64,000 bases of DNA from Pseudomonas tolaasii NCPPB 2192 (GCF_002813445.1 NZ_PHHD01000001.1:2852001-2916000), one strand, 5' to 3'. Counted from the first letter of the stretch, positions 33,589 through 42,817 are shown. Notes: generated from the sequence alone by a model not told the origin. Program-made: numbers and translations.

Positions 33589-34305
33589 GTGAACCGCGTA
33601 ATGGCTCAAGAAGGCGCCGCCGGCATTGCTGCAGCCGTGGCTGAAAGTGTCCAGTACCAGGGCCGCAAGGCCAGTCGCCGGGGCAGCGAGCAACGCAGGC
33701 AAGATATTCTCGATGCGGCCATGCGCATCGTGGTCCGTGATGGCGTGCGGGGTGTGCGCCACCGCGCGGTGGCGGCAGAAGCCGGGGTGCCGTTGTCGGC
33801 CACCACTTACTATTTCAAGGATATCGATGACCTGCTCACCGATACCTTCGCCCAATACGTCGAACGCAGCGCGGCCTTCATGGGCAAGCTGTGGGTGCGC
33901 AACGAAGGCCTGCTGCGCGAAATGGTTGCCTATGGCGATGGCAGCCCGCAGTCACGCTCGCAACTGGCCGACGACATCGCGCGGCTGACCGCGGACTACG
34001 TGCAGCGCCAACTCACCAACCGCCGCGAGCACCTGATGGCCGAACAGGCCTTTCGCCAGGAAGCCTTGCTTAACCCGCGCCTGGCCGAGCTGGTGCGCTC
34101 TCACCAACAGATCCTGCTGCAGGGCACCGGGCAGTTTTTCCAGATGCTGGGTTCGCGCGAGCCGCAACAGGATGCCAAAGTGTTGACGGCGATTATCGGT
34201 CGGATGGAATATCAGGGCCTGCTTGGCGGCCCGGAGCCTCTGACCGGTGAAGAGATGCTTGAAATCCTCAAGCGTTATATGCACTTGGTATTGGCTTCGG
34301 TCTAG
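33589..34305 (+). CDS. TetR-family transcriptional regulator
   Basis: The 238-residue product has a TetR N-terminal helix-turn-helix (about 38-85: RRQDILDAAMRIVVRDGVRGVRHRAVAAEAGVPLSATTYYF split across helices) and a large ligand-binding domain. GTG at 33589 follows AGAGGA with 8-base spacing; an internal ATG four codons on (MAQEG) lacks a site. The same position after lysS holds a TetR gene in P. aeruginosa. Target and ligand are unknown; it may regulate the following lipoprotein gene. Confidence 0.85.
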   Translation: MNRVMAQEGAAGIAAAVAESVQYQGRKASRRGSEQRRQDILDAAMRIVVRDGVRGVRHRAVAAEAGVPLSATTYYFKDIDDLLTDTFAQYVERSAAFMGKLWVRNEGLLREMVAYGDGSPQSRSQLADDIARLTADYVQRQLTNRREHLMAEQAFRQEALLNPRLAELVRSHQQILLQGTGQFFQMLGSREPQQDAKVLTAIIGRMEYQGLLGGPEPLTGEEMLEILKRYMHLVLASV

Positions 34306-34331
34306 CCAAGCCCATGCGCGATCCGCTTTAT

Positions 34332-34416
34332 GGGGGAGCTGGCTTGCCTGCGATACAGGCACCTCGGTGTTTCAGTTAACCCGGGGCGATGCTATCGCAG
34401 GCAAGCCAGCTCCCAC
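34332..34416. repeat. REPIN
   Basis: Inverted pair of the GGAGCTGGCTTGCCTGCGAT arm (left tip GGGGGAG instead of GTGGGAG). It lies between the TetR gene and the lipoprotein gene, ending 17 bases before the latter's start. Confidence 0.9.
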
Positions 34417-34433
34417 ACCTGATGGGGAATGGG

Positions 34434-34982
34434 ATGAAAATCTGGCGTGTCGCAGTAATCAGCTTGTCGTTCCTGCTGCTCAGCGGTTGCCTGGTGACCT
34501 TCAAGGACCCATTGCCTGCCCGTGAAGCCGCGCCCGACGCGTTGATCGGGCACTGGTCGAGCAAAAACGCCTGGGGCGAACCGCTCAACCTGCAGATCAG
34601 CCGCGCCGGTGAGCACCGTTACAGGGCCGTGAGCTACCCTAAAGCCAAGCCCGGCCAGCGCGATGAATATGTGTTTACCGTGGCACACCATGGCAACCGC
34701 TGGTATTTGTCGGCGCCGTTGCCGGCCAAGCTCGGTGGGCATTTCATCCTCGCTGGCTTTGAGTTCGACGAAAAACACGAATTGGTGGTCTACAACCTCG
34801 ACCTTGAGCAAATTCATCAAGCGATCGGTCAGAAAGTGTTGCACGGCAACACCGTGGAAACCGTCGAAGGCGACGGCGTGCTGGTCGACAGCCCCATGGA
34901 GCAGGTTTTTGCTTACCTGGATGACCCGGCCAATGCCGATGTGTTCGTTGAAGCCGTGCGCTACCGGCGCGCGGGTAAATAA
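34434..34982 (+). CDS. Lipoprotein of unknown function (PA3698-like)
   Basis: The 182-residue product has a lipoprotein signal (MKIWRVAVISLSFLLLSGC) with a lipobox LSGC at 16-19. The mature part includes LIGHWSSKNAWGEPLNLQI and a beta-strand-rich body. No catalytic motif seen. ATG at 34434 was chosen because the signal peptide begins there; longer in-frame starts lie inside the REPIN. It is 21 bases upstream of the QEGLA-motif gene, probably co-transcribed. Confidence 0.8.
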   Translation: MKIWRVAVISLSFLLLSGCLVTFKDPLPAREAAPDALIGHWSSKNAWGEPLNLQISRAGEHRYRAVSYPKAKPGQRDEYVFTVAHHGNRWYLSAPLPAKLGGHFILAGFEFDEKHELVVYNLDLEQIHQAIGQKVLHGNTVETVEGDGVLVDSPMEQVFAYLDDPANADVFVEAVRYRRAGK

Positions 34983-35003
34983 CGTTTAAAGAGGAAGCAC
35001 CGG

Positions 35004-36281
35004 GTGGACGATTACCAGCAGACGATACGCACCTTGTCTGATCGCATTGTGCTGGCGCAAACACCGATTCGCGTCCTCGACGCCGTGAAGTGGGACGAGA
35101 ACATTCGCCAGGGCTTTCTCAAGGCCAAGGGCAAGGAAATGCCGGCGGTGGATCGGGATTACTACCTCAACCGGCCCCTGTCGTTCGACTCCAGCGCCGT
35201 GAAGCTGGAGTTCCAGAACATTGAGCGTGACATCACCCGCCGCCTTGGCCAGTTCAGCCCGGTGGGGCAGATCATGCGCCGCATGTGCCGTGAATACCGC
35301 ATGGTGGTGCGCATGCTCGAAGCGCGCGGCACTGAAGATTTCGGCCTGATTTCCCAGGAGCTGTACGGCGCCGCCTCCGACGCGTTCCACGCCGGCGACC
35401 CGACCCTGGCCGACCTGGGCCTGATGCTGTCCGACTACCTGAACAATATCGACGGCCGTGGCGATTTGAAGGATGAAGCCAAAACCCTCACCGCCAAGGA
35501 TGCCGTGGCCCTGCTGCAAACCCGGCTGAACAAAGTGTTTGGCGAGGCTGAAGAAACCATCCGCGTGTTCGAGTCCGACGGCATCGTCGCCGACGCCGCG
35601 GCGGGTGCCGACTACATCAAGATCCGCGCCGACGCGATGTTCAATGACCGTGACGTGCGCGCCCTGGAAGTGCATGAAGGCCTGGTGCACGTGGGCACCA
35701 CGCTCAATGGCCAGAACCAGCCGATCTGCACCTTTCTGTCCAAGGGGCCGCCGTCGTCCACCGTGACGCAGGAAGGCCTGGCGATTTTGATGGAGATCAT
35801 CACGTTCGCCTCCTACCCGAGTCGCCTGCGCAAACTGACCAACCGCACCCGCGCCATCCATATGGTGGAGGAGGGCGCCGACTTCCTGCAGGTGTTCCAG
35901 TTCTTCCGCGAGCAAGGCTTTGAAATGGCCGAAAGTTACGGCAACGCCAGCCGTGTTTTCCGTGGCTCTACGCCGACCGGTCTGCCGTTTACCAAGGATT
36001 TGTCCTACCTCAAGGGCTTTATCATGGTCTACAACTACATCCAGCTCGCCGTACGCAAGGGCAAACTGGAACAGGTGCCGCTGCTGTTCTGCGGCAAGAC
36101 CACTCTGGAAGATATGCGTACCCTGCGCCAATTGGTGGATGAAGGTTTGGTGGTGCCACCCAAGTATTTGCCGGAGCAGTTCCGCGACATGAACGCTTTG
36201 GCCGCGTGGATGTGTTTCTCAAACTTCCTCAACCACCTGAGCCTGGACCGGATAGAGGCGGATTACTCCAATATCCTCTGA
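35004..36281 (+). CDS. DUF1704 / QEGLA-motif protein, MATCAP-type metalloprotease-like
   Basis: The 425-residue protein carries the HExxxH motif HEGLVH (about 228-233) and the signature VTQEGLA (about 252-258) that defines DUF1704 (TIGR02421), annotated as flavohemoglobin expression-modulating QEGLA-motif protein. The eukaryotic relatives (MATCAP) are zinc carboxypeptidases. The metal ligands are present, so enzymatic activity is plausible, but no bacterial substrate is known to me. GTG start at 35004 with GAGG ribosome site. Follows the lipoprotein gene. Confidence 0.82.
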   Translation: MDDYQQTIRTLSDRIVLAQTPIRVLDAVKWDENIRQGFLKAKGKEMPAVDRDYYLNRPLSFDSSAVKLEFQNIERDITRRLGQFSPVGQIMRRMCREYRMVVRMLEARGTEDFGLISQELYGAASDAFHAGDPTLADLGLMLSDYLNNIDGRGDLKDEAKTLTAKDAVALLQTRLNKVFGEAEETIRVFESDGIVADAAAGADYIKIRADAMFNDRDVRALEVHEGLVHVGTTLNGQNQPICTFLSKGPPSSTVTQEGLAILMEIITFASYPSRLRKLTNRTRAIHMVEEGADFLQVFQFFREQGFEMAESYGNASRVFRGSTPTGLPFTKDLSYLKGFIMVYNYIQLAVRKGKLEQVPLLFCGKTTLEDMRTLRQLVDEGLVVPPKYLPEQFRDMNALAAWMCFSNFLNHLSLDRIEADYSNIL

Positions 36282-36299
36282 AGAAACCGGATCAAAAAT

Positions 36300-36386
36300 G
36301 TGGGAGCTGGCTTGCCTGCGATGGCGGTGTATCAGTCACAGCTTTTTCAACTGATACACCGCCATCGCAGGCAAGCCAGCTCCCAC
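36300..36386. repeat. REPIN with extended stem
   Basis: GTGGGAGCTGGCTTGCCTGC arm and its complement, with pairing continuing into GATGGCGGTGTATCAG / CTGATACACCGCCATC. This gives the longest and most perfect stem of the repeats in this window. Confidence 0.93.
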
Positions 36387-36425
36387 AGTTGATCTCCTGT
36401 GTTCTCAATTGCGAGGCTTCGACGG

Positions 36426-37331
36426 ATGAGAATCCTCGGCATTCTTTGCCTGTTACTTACACTGAACGGCTGCAGTTCCCTGCTGTTCTACCCCGAGCCC
36501 GGCCTGCCGTTCACGCCGGAAAAAGCCCACTTGCCCTACCGCGACGTCACCCTCACCACCGCCGATGGCGTGAAGCTGCACGCCTGGTGGCTGCCGGCCA
36601 AACCCGGCGTGCCGCTCAAGGGCACCGTGCTGCACTTGCATGGCAATGGCGGCAACCTGTCCTGGCACCTGGGCGGCAGCTGGTGGTTGCCGGAGCAGGG
36701 CTATCAAGTACTGTTGCTGGATTATCGCGGCTATGGCTTGTCCGAAGGCAAACCGTCGCTGCCGGCGATCTATCAGGACATCGACGCCGCCTTCGGCTGG
36801 CTCGACAAAGCGCCTGAAACCCAACATCAACCGCTTATCGTGCTCGGCCAAAGCCTCGGCGGCGCGTTGGCGGTGCACTACCTCGCGGCTCATCCCGAGC
36901 GCCAGAGCCAGCTCAAGGCGCTGGTGCTGGACGGCGTGCCTGCCAGTTATCGTGACGTAGGACAATTCGCGCTTAGCACCTCCTGGTTAACATGGCCGTT
37001 CCAGGTACCGCTGTCGTGGCTGGTGCCCGATGGCGACAGCGCGATCAACGCCATGCCCCGGCTGACCGGCGTGCCTAAATTGCTGTTCCACAGCCTGGAT
37101 GACCCGATCGTGCCGCTGGCCAACGGCATTCGCCTTTACCAGGCCGCGCCGCCGCCTCGTGTGCTGCAACTGACACGAGGCGGGCATGTGCAAACCTTTG
37201 CCGACAAGACCTGGCAGACCGTGATGCTGCGTTATCTGCACGACCCGCAGCACTTCAACGGCCTGCGGCGACTGGGCGAGATTCCGAATTATCCGACTCC
37301 CAAACTTGATTCATCAGAGAGCCCGCAATGA
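36426..37331 (+). CDS. Alpha/beta-hydrolase-fold lipoprotein (BEM46/YfhR-like)
   Basis: The 301-residue product begins with a lipoprotein signal (lipobox LNGC, Cys about 16), then an alpha/beta hydrolase fold. Landmarks are HLHGNGGNLSWH (oxyanion region), nucleophile Ser in GQSLGGALA (about 141-149), the Asp in LFHSLDDPIVP and the His in TRGGHVQTF, a complete Ser-Asp-His triad. Likely an outer- or inner-membrane-anchored esterase or thioesterase; substrate unknown. Its stop overlaps the next gene as ATGA. Confidence 0.85.
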   Translation: MRILGILCLLLTLNGCSSLLFYPEPGLPFTPEKAHLPYRDVTLTTADGVKLHAWWLPAKPGVPLKGTVLHLHGNGGNLSWHLGGSWWLPEQGYQVLLLDYRGYGLSEGKPSLPAIYQDIDAAFGWLDKAPETQHQPLIVLGQSLGGALAVHYLAAHPERQSQLKALVLDGVPASYRDVGQFALSTSWLTWPFQVPLSWLVPDGDSAINAMPRLTGVPKLLFHSLDDPIVPLANGIRLYQAAPPPRVLQLTRGGHVQTFADKTWQTVMLRYLHDPQHFNGLRRLGEIPNYPTPKLDSSESPQ

Positions 37332-37654
37332 GCGAAGAACGCAACATGATCCCGCTGATCCTCACCGGCATCGGTACCATCATCGGCACGGTGGGTTGCC
37401 TGTGGTACTACGGCTACCTGCACTTCGCCAAGCCCGAGGATGCGTTGTTGCTCAGCGATTTCACGATGCTCAAGACCGTACCGGGTGAGGATTACAAGAT
37501 TTCCCTGACCCCCGCCGCGCAAGTCGCGCAATGCGTCGATGGCGTGCTGGTGATGTTCGACACCGAGCAAAAAGGCTTGAGCGGTGTGCTGGTGAACAAC
37601 AAGAAACAGGCCGTGCGTTGCATGGGCCAGGAAACCCCGCAATTGGAGCAATGA
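37328..37654 (+). CDS. Small membrane-anchored protein of unknown function
   Basis: The 108-residue protein has one hydrophobic segment (about 8-29) followed by a soluble C-terminal domain with two cysteines (AQCVDG and VRCMG) separated by about 31 residues. It starts within the stop of the hydrolase gene (ATGA), so the two are co-translated, suggesting a shared envelope role. Not recognised. Confidence 0.72.
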   Translation: MSEERNMIPLILTGIGTIIGTVGCLWYYGYLHFAKPEDALLLSDFTMLKTVPGEDYKISLTPAAQVAQCVDGVLVMFDTEQKGLSGVLVNNKKQAVRCMGQETPQLEQ

Positions 37655-37759
37655 CCGTCGCGCTGAAATATCTGGAACCGTATCGCGTAAGACGCCACTG
37701 ACTGGGTTGTCAGCGTGGCTGACAGCCAACTTACGCAGTACGAACCGGGAGTGTGACGA

Positions 37760-38053
37760 ATGGATATTGGAGCGATTGGCAGGATGCTGGGCATGGCCAG
37801 GGGCCAGAACGGGCTGGATCAAAGCAGCCTGCAACGTGCGCAGCCGCAGGAAAAACCAGAGCCTGACCTGATCAAGCGGCTGATGGAAATGCTCTCCGCG
37901 GGCACTGGCGCTCAGGGCGGTGAAGGCTCGGCAGGCTCCGGGTGTGACGAGTGCCAAAAGACGCCCGAAGAGCTGGAGCAGTTGGCGGCAGGGCGCAAGG
38001 GCATGGAAGCGATGATGCCGGGCAACGACAACGGTCGCCAGATCAACGCCTGA
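37760..38053 (+). CDS. Small hypothetical protein
   Basis: A 97-residue, hydrophilic protein without signal or membrane segment. Residues 50-62 are Gly/Ser-rich and lead to a CDEC dicysteine (about 62-65) that might bind metal. GGAGTGTGACG precedes the ATG. A terminator follows immediately. Conserved-looking composition supports it as real; function unknown. Confidence 0.65.
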   Translation: MDIGAIGRMLGMARGQNGLDQSSLQRAQPQEKPEPDLIKRLMEMLSAGTGAQGGEGSAGSGCDECQKTPEELEQLAAGRKGMEAMMPGNDNGRQINA

Positions 38054-38058
38054 TCGAC

Positions 38059-38095
38059 CAAAAAAAACCCCACCATTAAGGTGGGGTTCTTTTAT
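38059..38095. terminator. Bidirectional terminator between convergent genes
   Basis: AACCCCACC and GGTGGGGTT arms with an ATTAA loop, A-run on the left and T-rich tract on the right. It serves both the 97-residue gene (rightward) and the OmpA-type lipoprotein gene (leftward). Confidence 0.92.
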
Positions 38096-38109
38096 CCGGC
38101 GTCAATCAA

Positions 38110-38895
38110 TCAGTTGGCAACGGCAGAGCGTGGCTTGACTGGCTGGTTGTCGTTGGAGATGGTCACTTCAACGCGACGGTTCATGGCACGGCCCGACACG
38201 CTGCCGTTGTCGGCAACCGGGTATTCCTTGCCGTAACCCTGGGTCACGATGCGCGAGATATCCACGCCTTGCTGGGCCAGCGCGCGTTGTACGGACGCCG
38301 CACGACGCTCGGACAGGCTCTGGTTGTACGAGTCCGAACCGGTGCTGTCGGTGTAGCCTTCGACGATCACTTTACGGTCCGGGTTGTCGCGCAGGAACTG
38401 AGCCAGCTTGGTGATGTTCACCAGGCCGCTGGATTTCAGGTCGGACTTGTTGGTGGCGAACAGCACGTCACCAAACGTCACCAGCGTGCCGCGATCGGTT
38501 TGCTTGGCGTTCAAGCTGTTTTGCAGTTGCTTGATCTGCGCGTCACGGGCGTCCAGCAGTGCACGGGCACGTTCGTCACCGGCGTTTTTCAGCTTGGCTT
38601 CGGACTCGCGCAGCACGATGGTGTCTTTCGCCACTTCAACGCGCTGGTTGGTCAGGTAGGCCAACTGGTCGACTTTCTTCTCGTCTTCCTTGTCGCGGTA
38701 GGCCTTGTCAGCCTTGTCCAGCCACTCGCTGGCGTCTTTGGTTTCAAGTGCGGCGAGCTTGGTCGATTGCGGGTTGGTCTGCAGGGCCGAGAAGTTGGTC
38801 CGTGCGTTTTCCAGGTTCGCGTTAGGCGGGGTGGAGCAGGCCGCCAGGGCAACGCTCATCGCCAGCAGAGCAGGGATCATCAATTGTTTACGCAT
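38110..38895 (-). CDS. OmpA-family outer membrane lipoprotein (LptF/PA3692-like)
   Basis: The 261-residue lipoprotein has lipobox LAAC (Cys about 20), a DUF4398-like helical region (about 25-125), and a C-terminal OmpA peptidoglycan-binding domain (about 138-245). The latter includes the VEGYTDSTGSDSYNQSLSERRA signature, positioned to anchor peptidoglycan. Sequence and position near ppc match P. aeruginosa PA3692 (named LptF, an AlgU-controlled lipotoxin; unrelated to the LPS-export LptF). It follows the DUF4398 lipoprotein gene and is likely in the same operon. Confidence 0.87.
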   Translation of the reverse strand: MRKQLMIPALLAMSVALAACSTPPNANLENARTNFSALQTNPQSTKLAALETKDASEWLDKADKAYRDKEDEKKVDQLAYLTNQRVEVAKDTIVLRESEAKLKNAGDERARALLDARDAQIKQLQNSLNAKQTDRGTLVTFGDVLFATNKSDLKSSGLVNITKLAQFLRDNPDRKVIVEGYTDSTGSDSYNQSLSERRAASVQRALAQQGVDISRIVTQGYGKEYPVADNGSVSGRAMNRRVEVTISNDNQPVKPRSAVAN

Positions 38896-38951
38896 AGTCG
38901 TGTCGTCCTTTTAATTCGATATCAGGTGCGATGCAGTCAAGAGGCGGTGGC

Positions 38952-39377
38952 TTACTGCTGTTGGATCACAGCAGGGCGCATGCCTTCCTTGCGCAGCTCA
39001 TCAACAGCTTTCTGAGAATCCTTCACCGCTTGCTGGGCTTTGGCGGCCTGAGACTTGCGCTCAGCGACGCGAGCATCCCACTCGGCTTGTTCAGACAGCT
39101 GGCGAGCCTTGTCGTAGTTCTTGTCGTGCATGGCGATTTCGGCGGCTTTGAGCTTGTCCTGAGCCGACTTCATTTCCACAGGTGCGTATTCGGTACCGCC
39201 GGCGCTGACCGCGCTGTTCACCGCAGACTGGGTCACGGCGTACTGCTCGGTCGGCGGGTTACCGGCGCAACCAGCCAGAATGAAGCTGGTGCCGATTGCC
39301 AGCGCGGCCAATTTGAGCCCGCGCAGGTGGTTAAACGAGGATTTGGCAGTGCTGGTCTTCATCGTCTTCAACTCCAT
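38952..39377 (-). CDS. DUF4398 lipoprotein
   Basis: The 141-residue protein has a long signal with lipobox LAGC (Cys about 37) and a mature helical domain of DUF4398 type (QYAVTQSAVNSAVSAGG, AQDKLKAAEIAMHDKNYDKARQLSEQAE), likely a coiled coil. Start at MELKTMK was chosen because AGGAG lies 7 bases before; an internal ATG (MKTST) also works. Paired with the OmpA lipoprotein downstream, it probably spans or stabilises the periplasm-facing envelope. Confidence 0.82.
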   Translation of the reverse strand: MELKTMKTSTAKSSFNHLRGLKLAALAIGTSFILAGCAGNPPTEQYAVTQSAVNSAVSAGGTEYAPVEMKSAQDKLKAAEIAMHDKNYDKARQLSEQAEWDARVAERKSQAAKAQQAVKDSQKAVDELRKEGMRPAVIQQQ

Positions 39378-39490
39378 TGGATAACTCCTGAAAAACATCA
39401 AATTCCATCACGGTCGGTCGGTTGCGGGGCCCGCCGGTAAAGCACATGGCGCCTGTTCAAACGATCGTTCCAAGTGATGGCTTACCTGCT

Positions 39491-39518
39491 GTGACCGGAG
39501 GCTTTTTTCAAAAGTTCA
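39491..39518 (-). promoter_or_regulatory. Candidate AlgU (sigma22) promoter for the DUF4398-OmpA operon
   Basis: Reading leftward: perfect -35 GAACTT, a 17-base spacer, then TCACA against the consensus TCTGA. The PA3691-PA3692 counterpart is known to be under AlgU, which supports the assignment; the -10 is imperfect. Confidence 0.45.
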
Positions 39519-39659
39519 GAGAAGATGGCGATTTGCCTAAAAAAATTACTGACTCATTGGTCAGTGTTTAAAAGTTGGAACTTTTGCCATGCGCAGCGGT
39601 ACGCCGAGCCTCTGTGAGGCCCGGAATACAAGGGTTTGGTCAGGGTTTATAAATGTTTA

Positions 39660-40004
39660 TCAGTGCTTCTGTTCGTCAGAACCGGCTGACAAATCATGCA
39701 GATAGCGCCGCGATAATGTCAGAAAGCGCGGGGTAGGGCCGACGTCCTCGTACAGCGGGTCGCCCTCTTCATCGGTGGCGATCACCTGCTTGCCCTTGAT
39801 GTAAGGAAAGCTCGCTTCGAGCTCTTCAAGGGCGGCGCCGATGAGTTCGCCGAGCAGCTCTTCGGTGTGGCGTTTGGGGTACATCTCGGCGATGGCCGCC
39901 AGCCGGGCGGCGGATTCCACATCCAGGTGAATCGCGTATTCGGTTTTGGTCAGGCGACCCTTGGCGTTCTCTTCCCAATGCTGGGCCAATTCTCGAATTT
40001 TCAT
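39660..40004 (-). CDS. Conserved hypothetical protein (PA3688-like)
   Basis: A 114-residue soluble protein with an acidic, helical character (LAQHWEENAKGRLTKTEYAIHLDVESAARLAAIAEMYP near 7-44). It has no signal, membrane segment or catalytic motif. It sits divergent from ppc, as a similar gene does in P. aeruginosa. Homologues are sometimes labelled pilin-assembly or tip components, but nothing here supports that. GAGG lies before the ATG. Confidence 0.7.
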   Translation of the reverse strand: MKIRELAQHWEENAKGRLTKTEYAIHLDVESAARLAAIAEMYPKRHTEELLGELIGAALEELEASFPYIKGKQVIATDEEGDPLYEDVGPTPRFLTLSRRYLHDLSAGSDEQKH

Positions 40005-40189
40005 GGCAACCTCAGTTAAGCCCGCGTGTTACGGGCGGTGATGAGTGACCGGCCACCGCGTGGATAGCGTGGCGGCTTACTGTAGAGACTAGCTGCAAGC
40101 GCCAAGGTTTAAAGTGTCTTGTCAGAAACCGCACCGGACGGCACTCTGGGACACTTGCGCGTCCCGGATTTCTGGTTGGAGATTGGCTG

Positions 40190-42817
40190 ATGACTGATAT
40201 CGATGCACGCTTGCGTGAGGATGTTCACCTGCTGGGTGAGCTGTTGGGCAACACCATTCGAGAGCAGTACGGCGATGAATTTCTCGACAAGATCGAGCAG
40301 ATCCGCAAAGGCGCCAAGGCTGACCGCGGGGGCGCCGCCGACGAGTTGAGCGCCAGCCTCAACCAGTTGCAGGAAGATGAATTGCTGCCGGTGGCCCGGG
40401 CCTTCAACCAGTTTCTAAACCTGGCCAATATTGCCGAGCAGTACCAACTGATTCATCGCCGCGATGAGTCGCAACCGGCGCCGTTTGAATCCCGCGTACT
40501 CCCCGAGTTGCTGGCCCGTCTGCAAGGCGAAGGCCACAGCGATGAATCCCTGGCCCGTCAGTTGGCGCAGCTGGAGATTGAACTGGTCCTCACCGCCCAC
40601 CCTACCGAAGTGGCGCGCCGCACCCTGATCCAGAAATACGATGCGATTGCCGCGCAATTGGCGCTGCAGGACCACCGCGACCTCACCACGGCCGAGCGCG
40701 AGCAGATCCGCGACCGCCTGCAGCGGCTGATCGCCGAGGCGTGGCACACCGAAGAAATCCGTCGCATCCGCCCAACGCCGGTGGACGAAGCCAAGTGGGG
40801 CTTTGCAGTGATTGAGCATTCACTGTGGCACGCCATTCCGAATTATTTGCGCAAGGCTGACCAGGCCCTGCACGCCGCCACCGGTTTGCGCTTGCCGCTG
40901 GAGGCAGCGCCGATTCGCTTCGCCTCGTGGATGGGCGGCGACCGTGACGGCAACCCGAACGTGACTGCCCCTGTGACCCGCGAAGTGCTGCTGCTGGCGC
41001 GCTGGATGGCGGCGGATTTGTACCTGCGCGATGTTGATCAACTGGCTTCCGAGCTGTCGATGCAACACGCCAGCCCGGCCTTGCAGGCCCGGGTCGGCGA
41101 CAGCGTCGAGCCTTATCGTGCGTTGCTCAAGCAACTGCGTGAACGTCTGCGCGCCACCCGCCAATGGGCCCATACGTCGCTGACGGCCAGCACGCCGGCC
41201 TCGGCTGAAGTGTTGCAGGATAACCGCGAGCTGCTTGAGCCGCTTGAGCTGTGCTACCAGTCCCTGCACGACTGCGGCATGGGCGTCATCGCCGACGGCC
41301 CGCTGCTCGATTGCCTGCGCCGCGCCGTGACCTTCGGCTTGTTTTTGGTGCGCCTGGACGTGCGTCAGGACTCCAGCCGGCATTGCGCGGCCATGACCGA
41401 AATCACCGATTACCTGGGCCTGGGTCGCTATGAGGATTGGGACGAAGAAGCGCGCATCAGCTTCTTGACGCAGGAGCTGGAGAACCGGCGCCCGTTGCTG
41501 CCGGCGTATTTCGAACCGTCCGCCGACACGGCCGAGGTGTTGAACACTTGCAAGGAAATAGCGGCTGCGCCACAGGCCTCGTTGGGCTCGTATGTCATTT
41601 CCATGGCGGGCGCCGCATCCGACGTGCTGGCGGTGCAATTGCTGCTTAAAGAGTCGGGCGTGCAACGGCCGATGCGCGTGGTGCCGCTGTTCGAAACCCT
41701 GGCTGACCTGGACAATGCCGGGCCGGTGATGGAGCGCCTGCTGCAACTGCCGGGCTACCGCGCACGCCTGCAAGGCCCGCAGGAAGTGATGATCGGCTAT
41801 TCGGACTCGGCCAAAGATGCCGGCACCACCGCCGCCGCCTGGGCGCAGTACCGGGCGCAGGAGCGTCTGGTGGACATCTGCCGCGAGCAGCAGGTCGAAC
41901 TGCTGCTGTTCCACGGTCGCGGCGGCACCGTTGGCCGTGGCGGCGGCCCGGCCCACGCGGCCATCCTGTCGCAGCCGCCGGGTTCGGTGGCGGGGCGTTT
42001 CCGTACCACCGAGCAAGGCGAGATGATCCGCTTCAAATTCGGCCTGCCGGACATTGCCGAGCAAAACCTCAACCTTTATCTGGCTGCCGTGCTCGAAGCC
42101 ACGTTGCTGCCACCTCCGCCACCCGAACCGGCGTGGCGTCATTTGATGGACGAGTTGGCCGCGGACGGCGTCAGCGCTTACCGCGCCGTGGTGCGCGAAA
42201 ACCCGCAGTTTGTCGAGTATTTCCGCCAGTCCACACCCGAGCAGGAGTTGGGCCGTCTGCCATTGGGCAGCCGCCCGGCCAAGCGCCGTGCCGGTGGCAT
42301 CGAAAGCCTGCGTGCCATTCCATGGATTTTCGGCTGGACCCAGACTCGCTTGATGTTGCCCGCCTGGCTCGGTTGGGAAGCCGCGTTGAGCAAGGCGCTG
42401 GAGCGCGGCGAAGGCGAGTTGCTGGGGCAGATGCGCGAGCAATGGCCGTTCTTCCGCACGCGCATCGATATGCTCGAAATGGTGCTGGCCAAGGCCGATG
42501 CCGACATTGCCCAGCTGTATGACGAACGCCTGGTGCAGCCCGACCTGCTGCCATTGGGTGCGCACTTACGCGACCTATTGTCGCAGGCGTGCAGCGTGGT
42601 GCTTGGCCTGACCGGCCAGTCGCAACTGCTGGCACATAGCCCGGACACGCTTGAGTTCATCCGCCTGCGCAACACCTACCTCGACCCGTTGCACCTGTTG
42701 CAGGCCGAGTTGCTGGCGCGCTCGCGCAAACAGGAAGCCGCGCAGGACAGCCCTCTGGAACAGGCGCTGCTGGTGTCCGTGGCCGGTATTGCCGCCGGTT
42801 TGCGCAACACTGGCTGA
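40190..42817 (+). CDS. ppc: Phosphoenolpyruvate carboxylase
   Basis: Ppc makes oxaloacetate from PEP and bicarbonate, refilling the TCA cycle. The 875-residue length and motifs are typical: catalytic His in VLTAHPTEVARRT (about 130-142), the glycine-rich FHGRGGTVGRGGGPAHAAI, and IPWIFGWTQTRLMLPAWLG near the C-terminal third. Usually an allosteric tetramer. The ATG at 40190 has TTGGAGA just upstream. A hairpin follows the stop. Confidence 0.97.
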   Translation: MTDIDARLREDVHLLGELLGNTIREQYGDEFLDKIEQIRKGAKADRGGAADELSASLNQLQEDELLPVARAFNQFLNLANIAEQYQLIHRRDESQPAPFESRVLPELLARLQGEGHSDESLARQLAQLEIELVLTAHPTEVARRTLIQKYDAIAAQLALQDHRDLTTAEREQIRDRLQRLIAEAWHTEEIRRIRPTPVDEAKWGFAVIEHSLWHAIPNYLRKADQALHAATGLRLPLEAAPIRFASWMGGDRDGNPNVTAPVTREVLLLARWMAADLYLRDVDQLASELSMQHASPALQARVGDSVEPYRALLKQLRERLRATRQWAHTSLTASTPASAEVLQDNRELLEPLELCYQSLHDCGMGVIADGPLLDCLRRAVTFGLFLVRLDVRQDSSRHCAAMTEITDYLGLGRYEDWDEEARISFLTQELENRRPLLPAYFEPSADTAEVLNTCKEIAAAPQASLGSYVISMAGAASDVLAVQLLLKESGVQRPMRVVPLFETLADLDNAGPVMERLLQLPGYRARLQGPQEVMIGYSDSAKDAGTTAAAWAQYRAQERLVDICREQQVELLLFHGRGGTVGRGGGPAHAAILSQPPGSVAGRFRTTEQGEMIRFKFGLPDIAEQNLNLYLAAVLEATLLPPPPPEPAWRHLMDELAADGVSAYRAVVRENPQFVEYFRQSTPEQELGRLPLGSRPAKRRAGGIESLRAIPWIFGWTQTRLMLPAWLGWEAALSKALERGEGELLGQMREQWPFFRTRIDMLEMVLAKADADIAQLYDERLVQPDLLPLGAHLRDLLSQACSVVLGLTGQSQLLAHSPDTLEFIRLRNTYLDPLHLLQAELLARSRKQEAAQDSPLEQALLVSVAGIAAGLRNTG

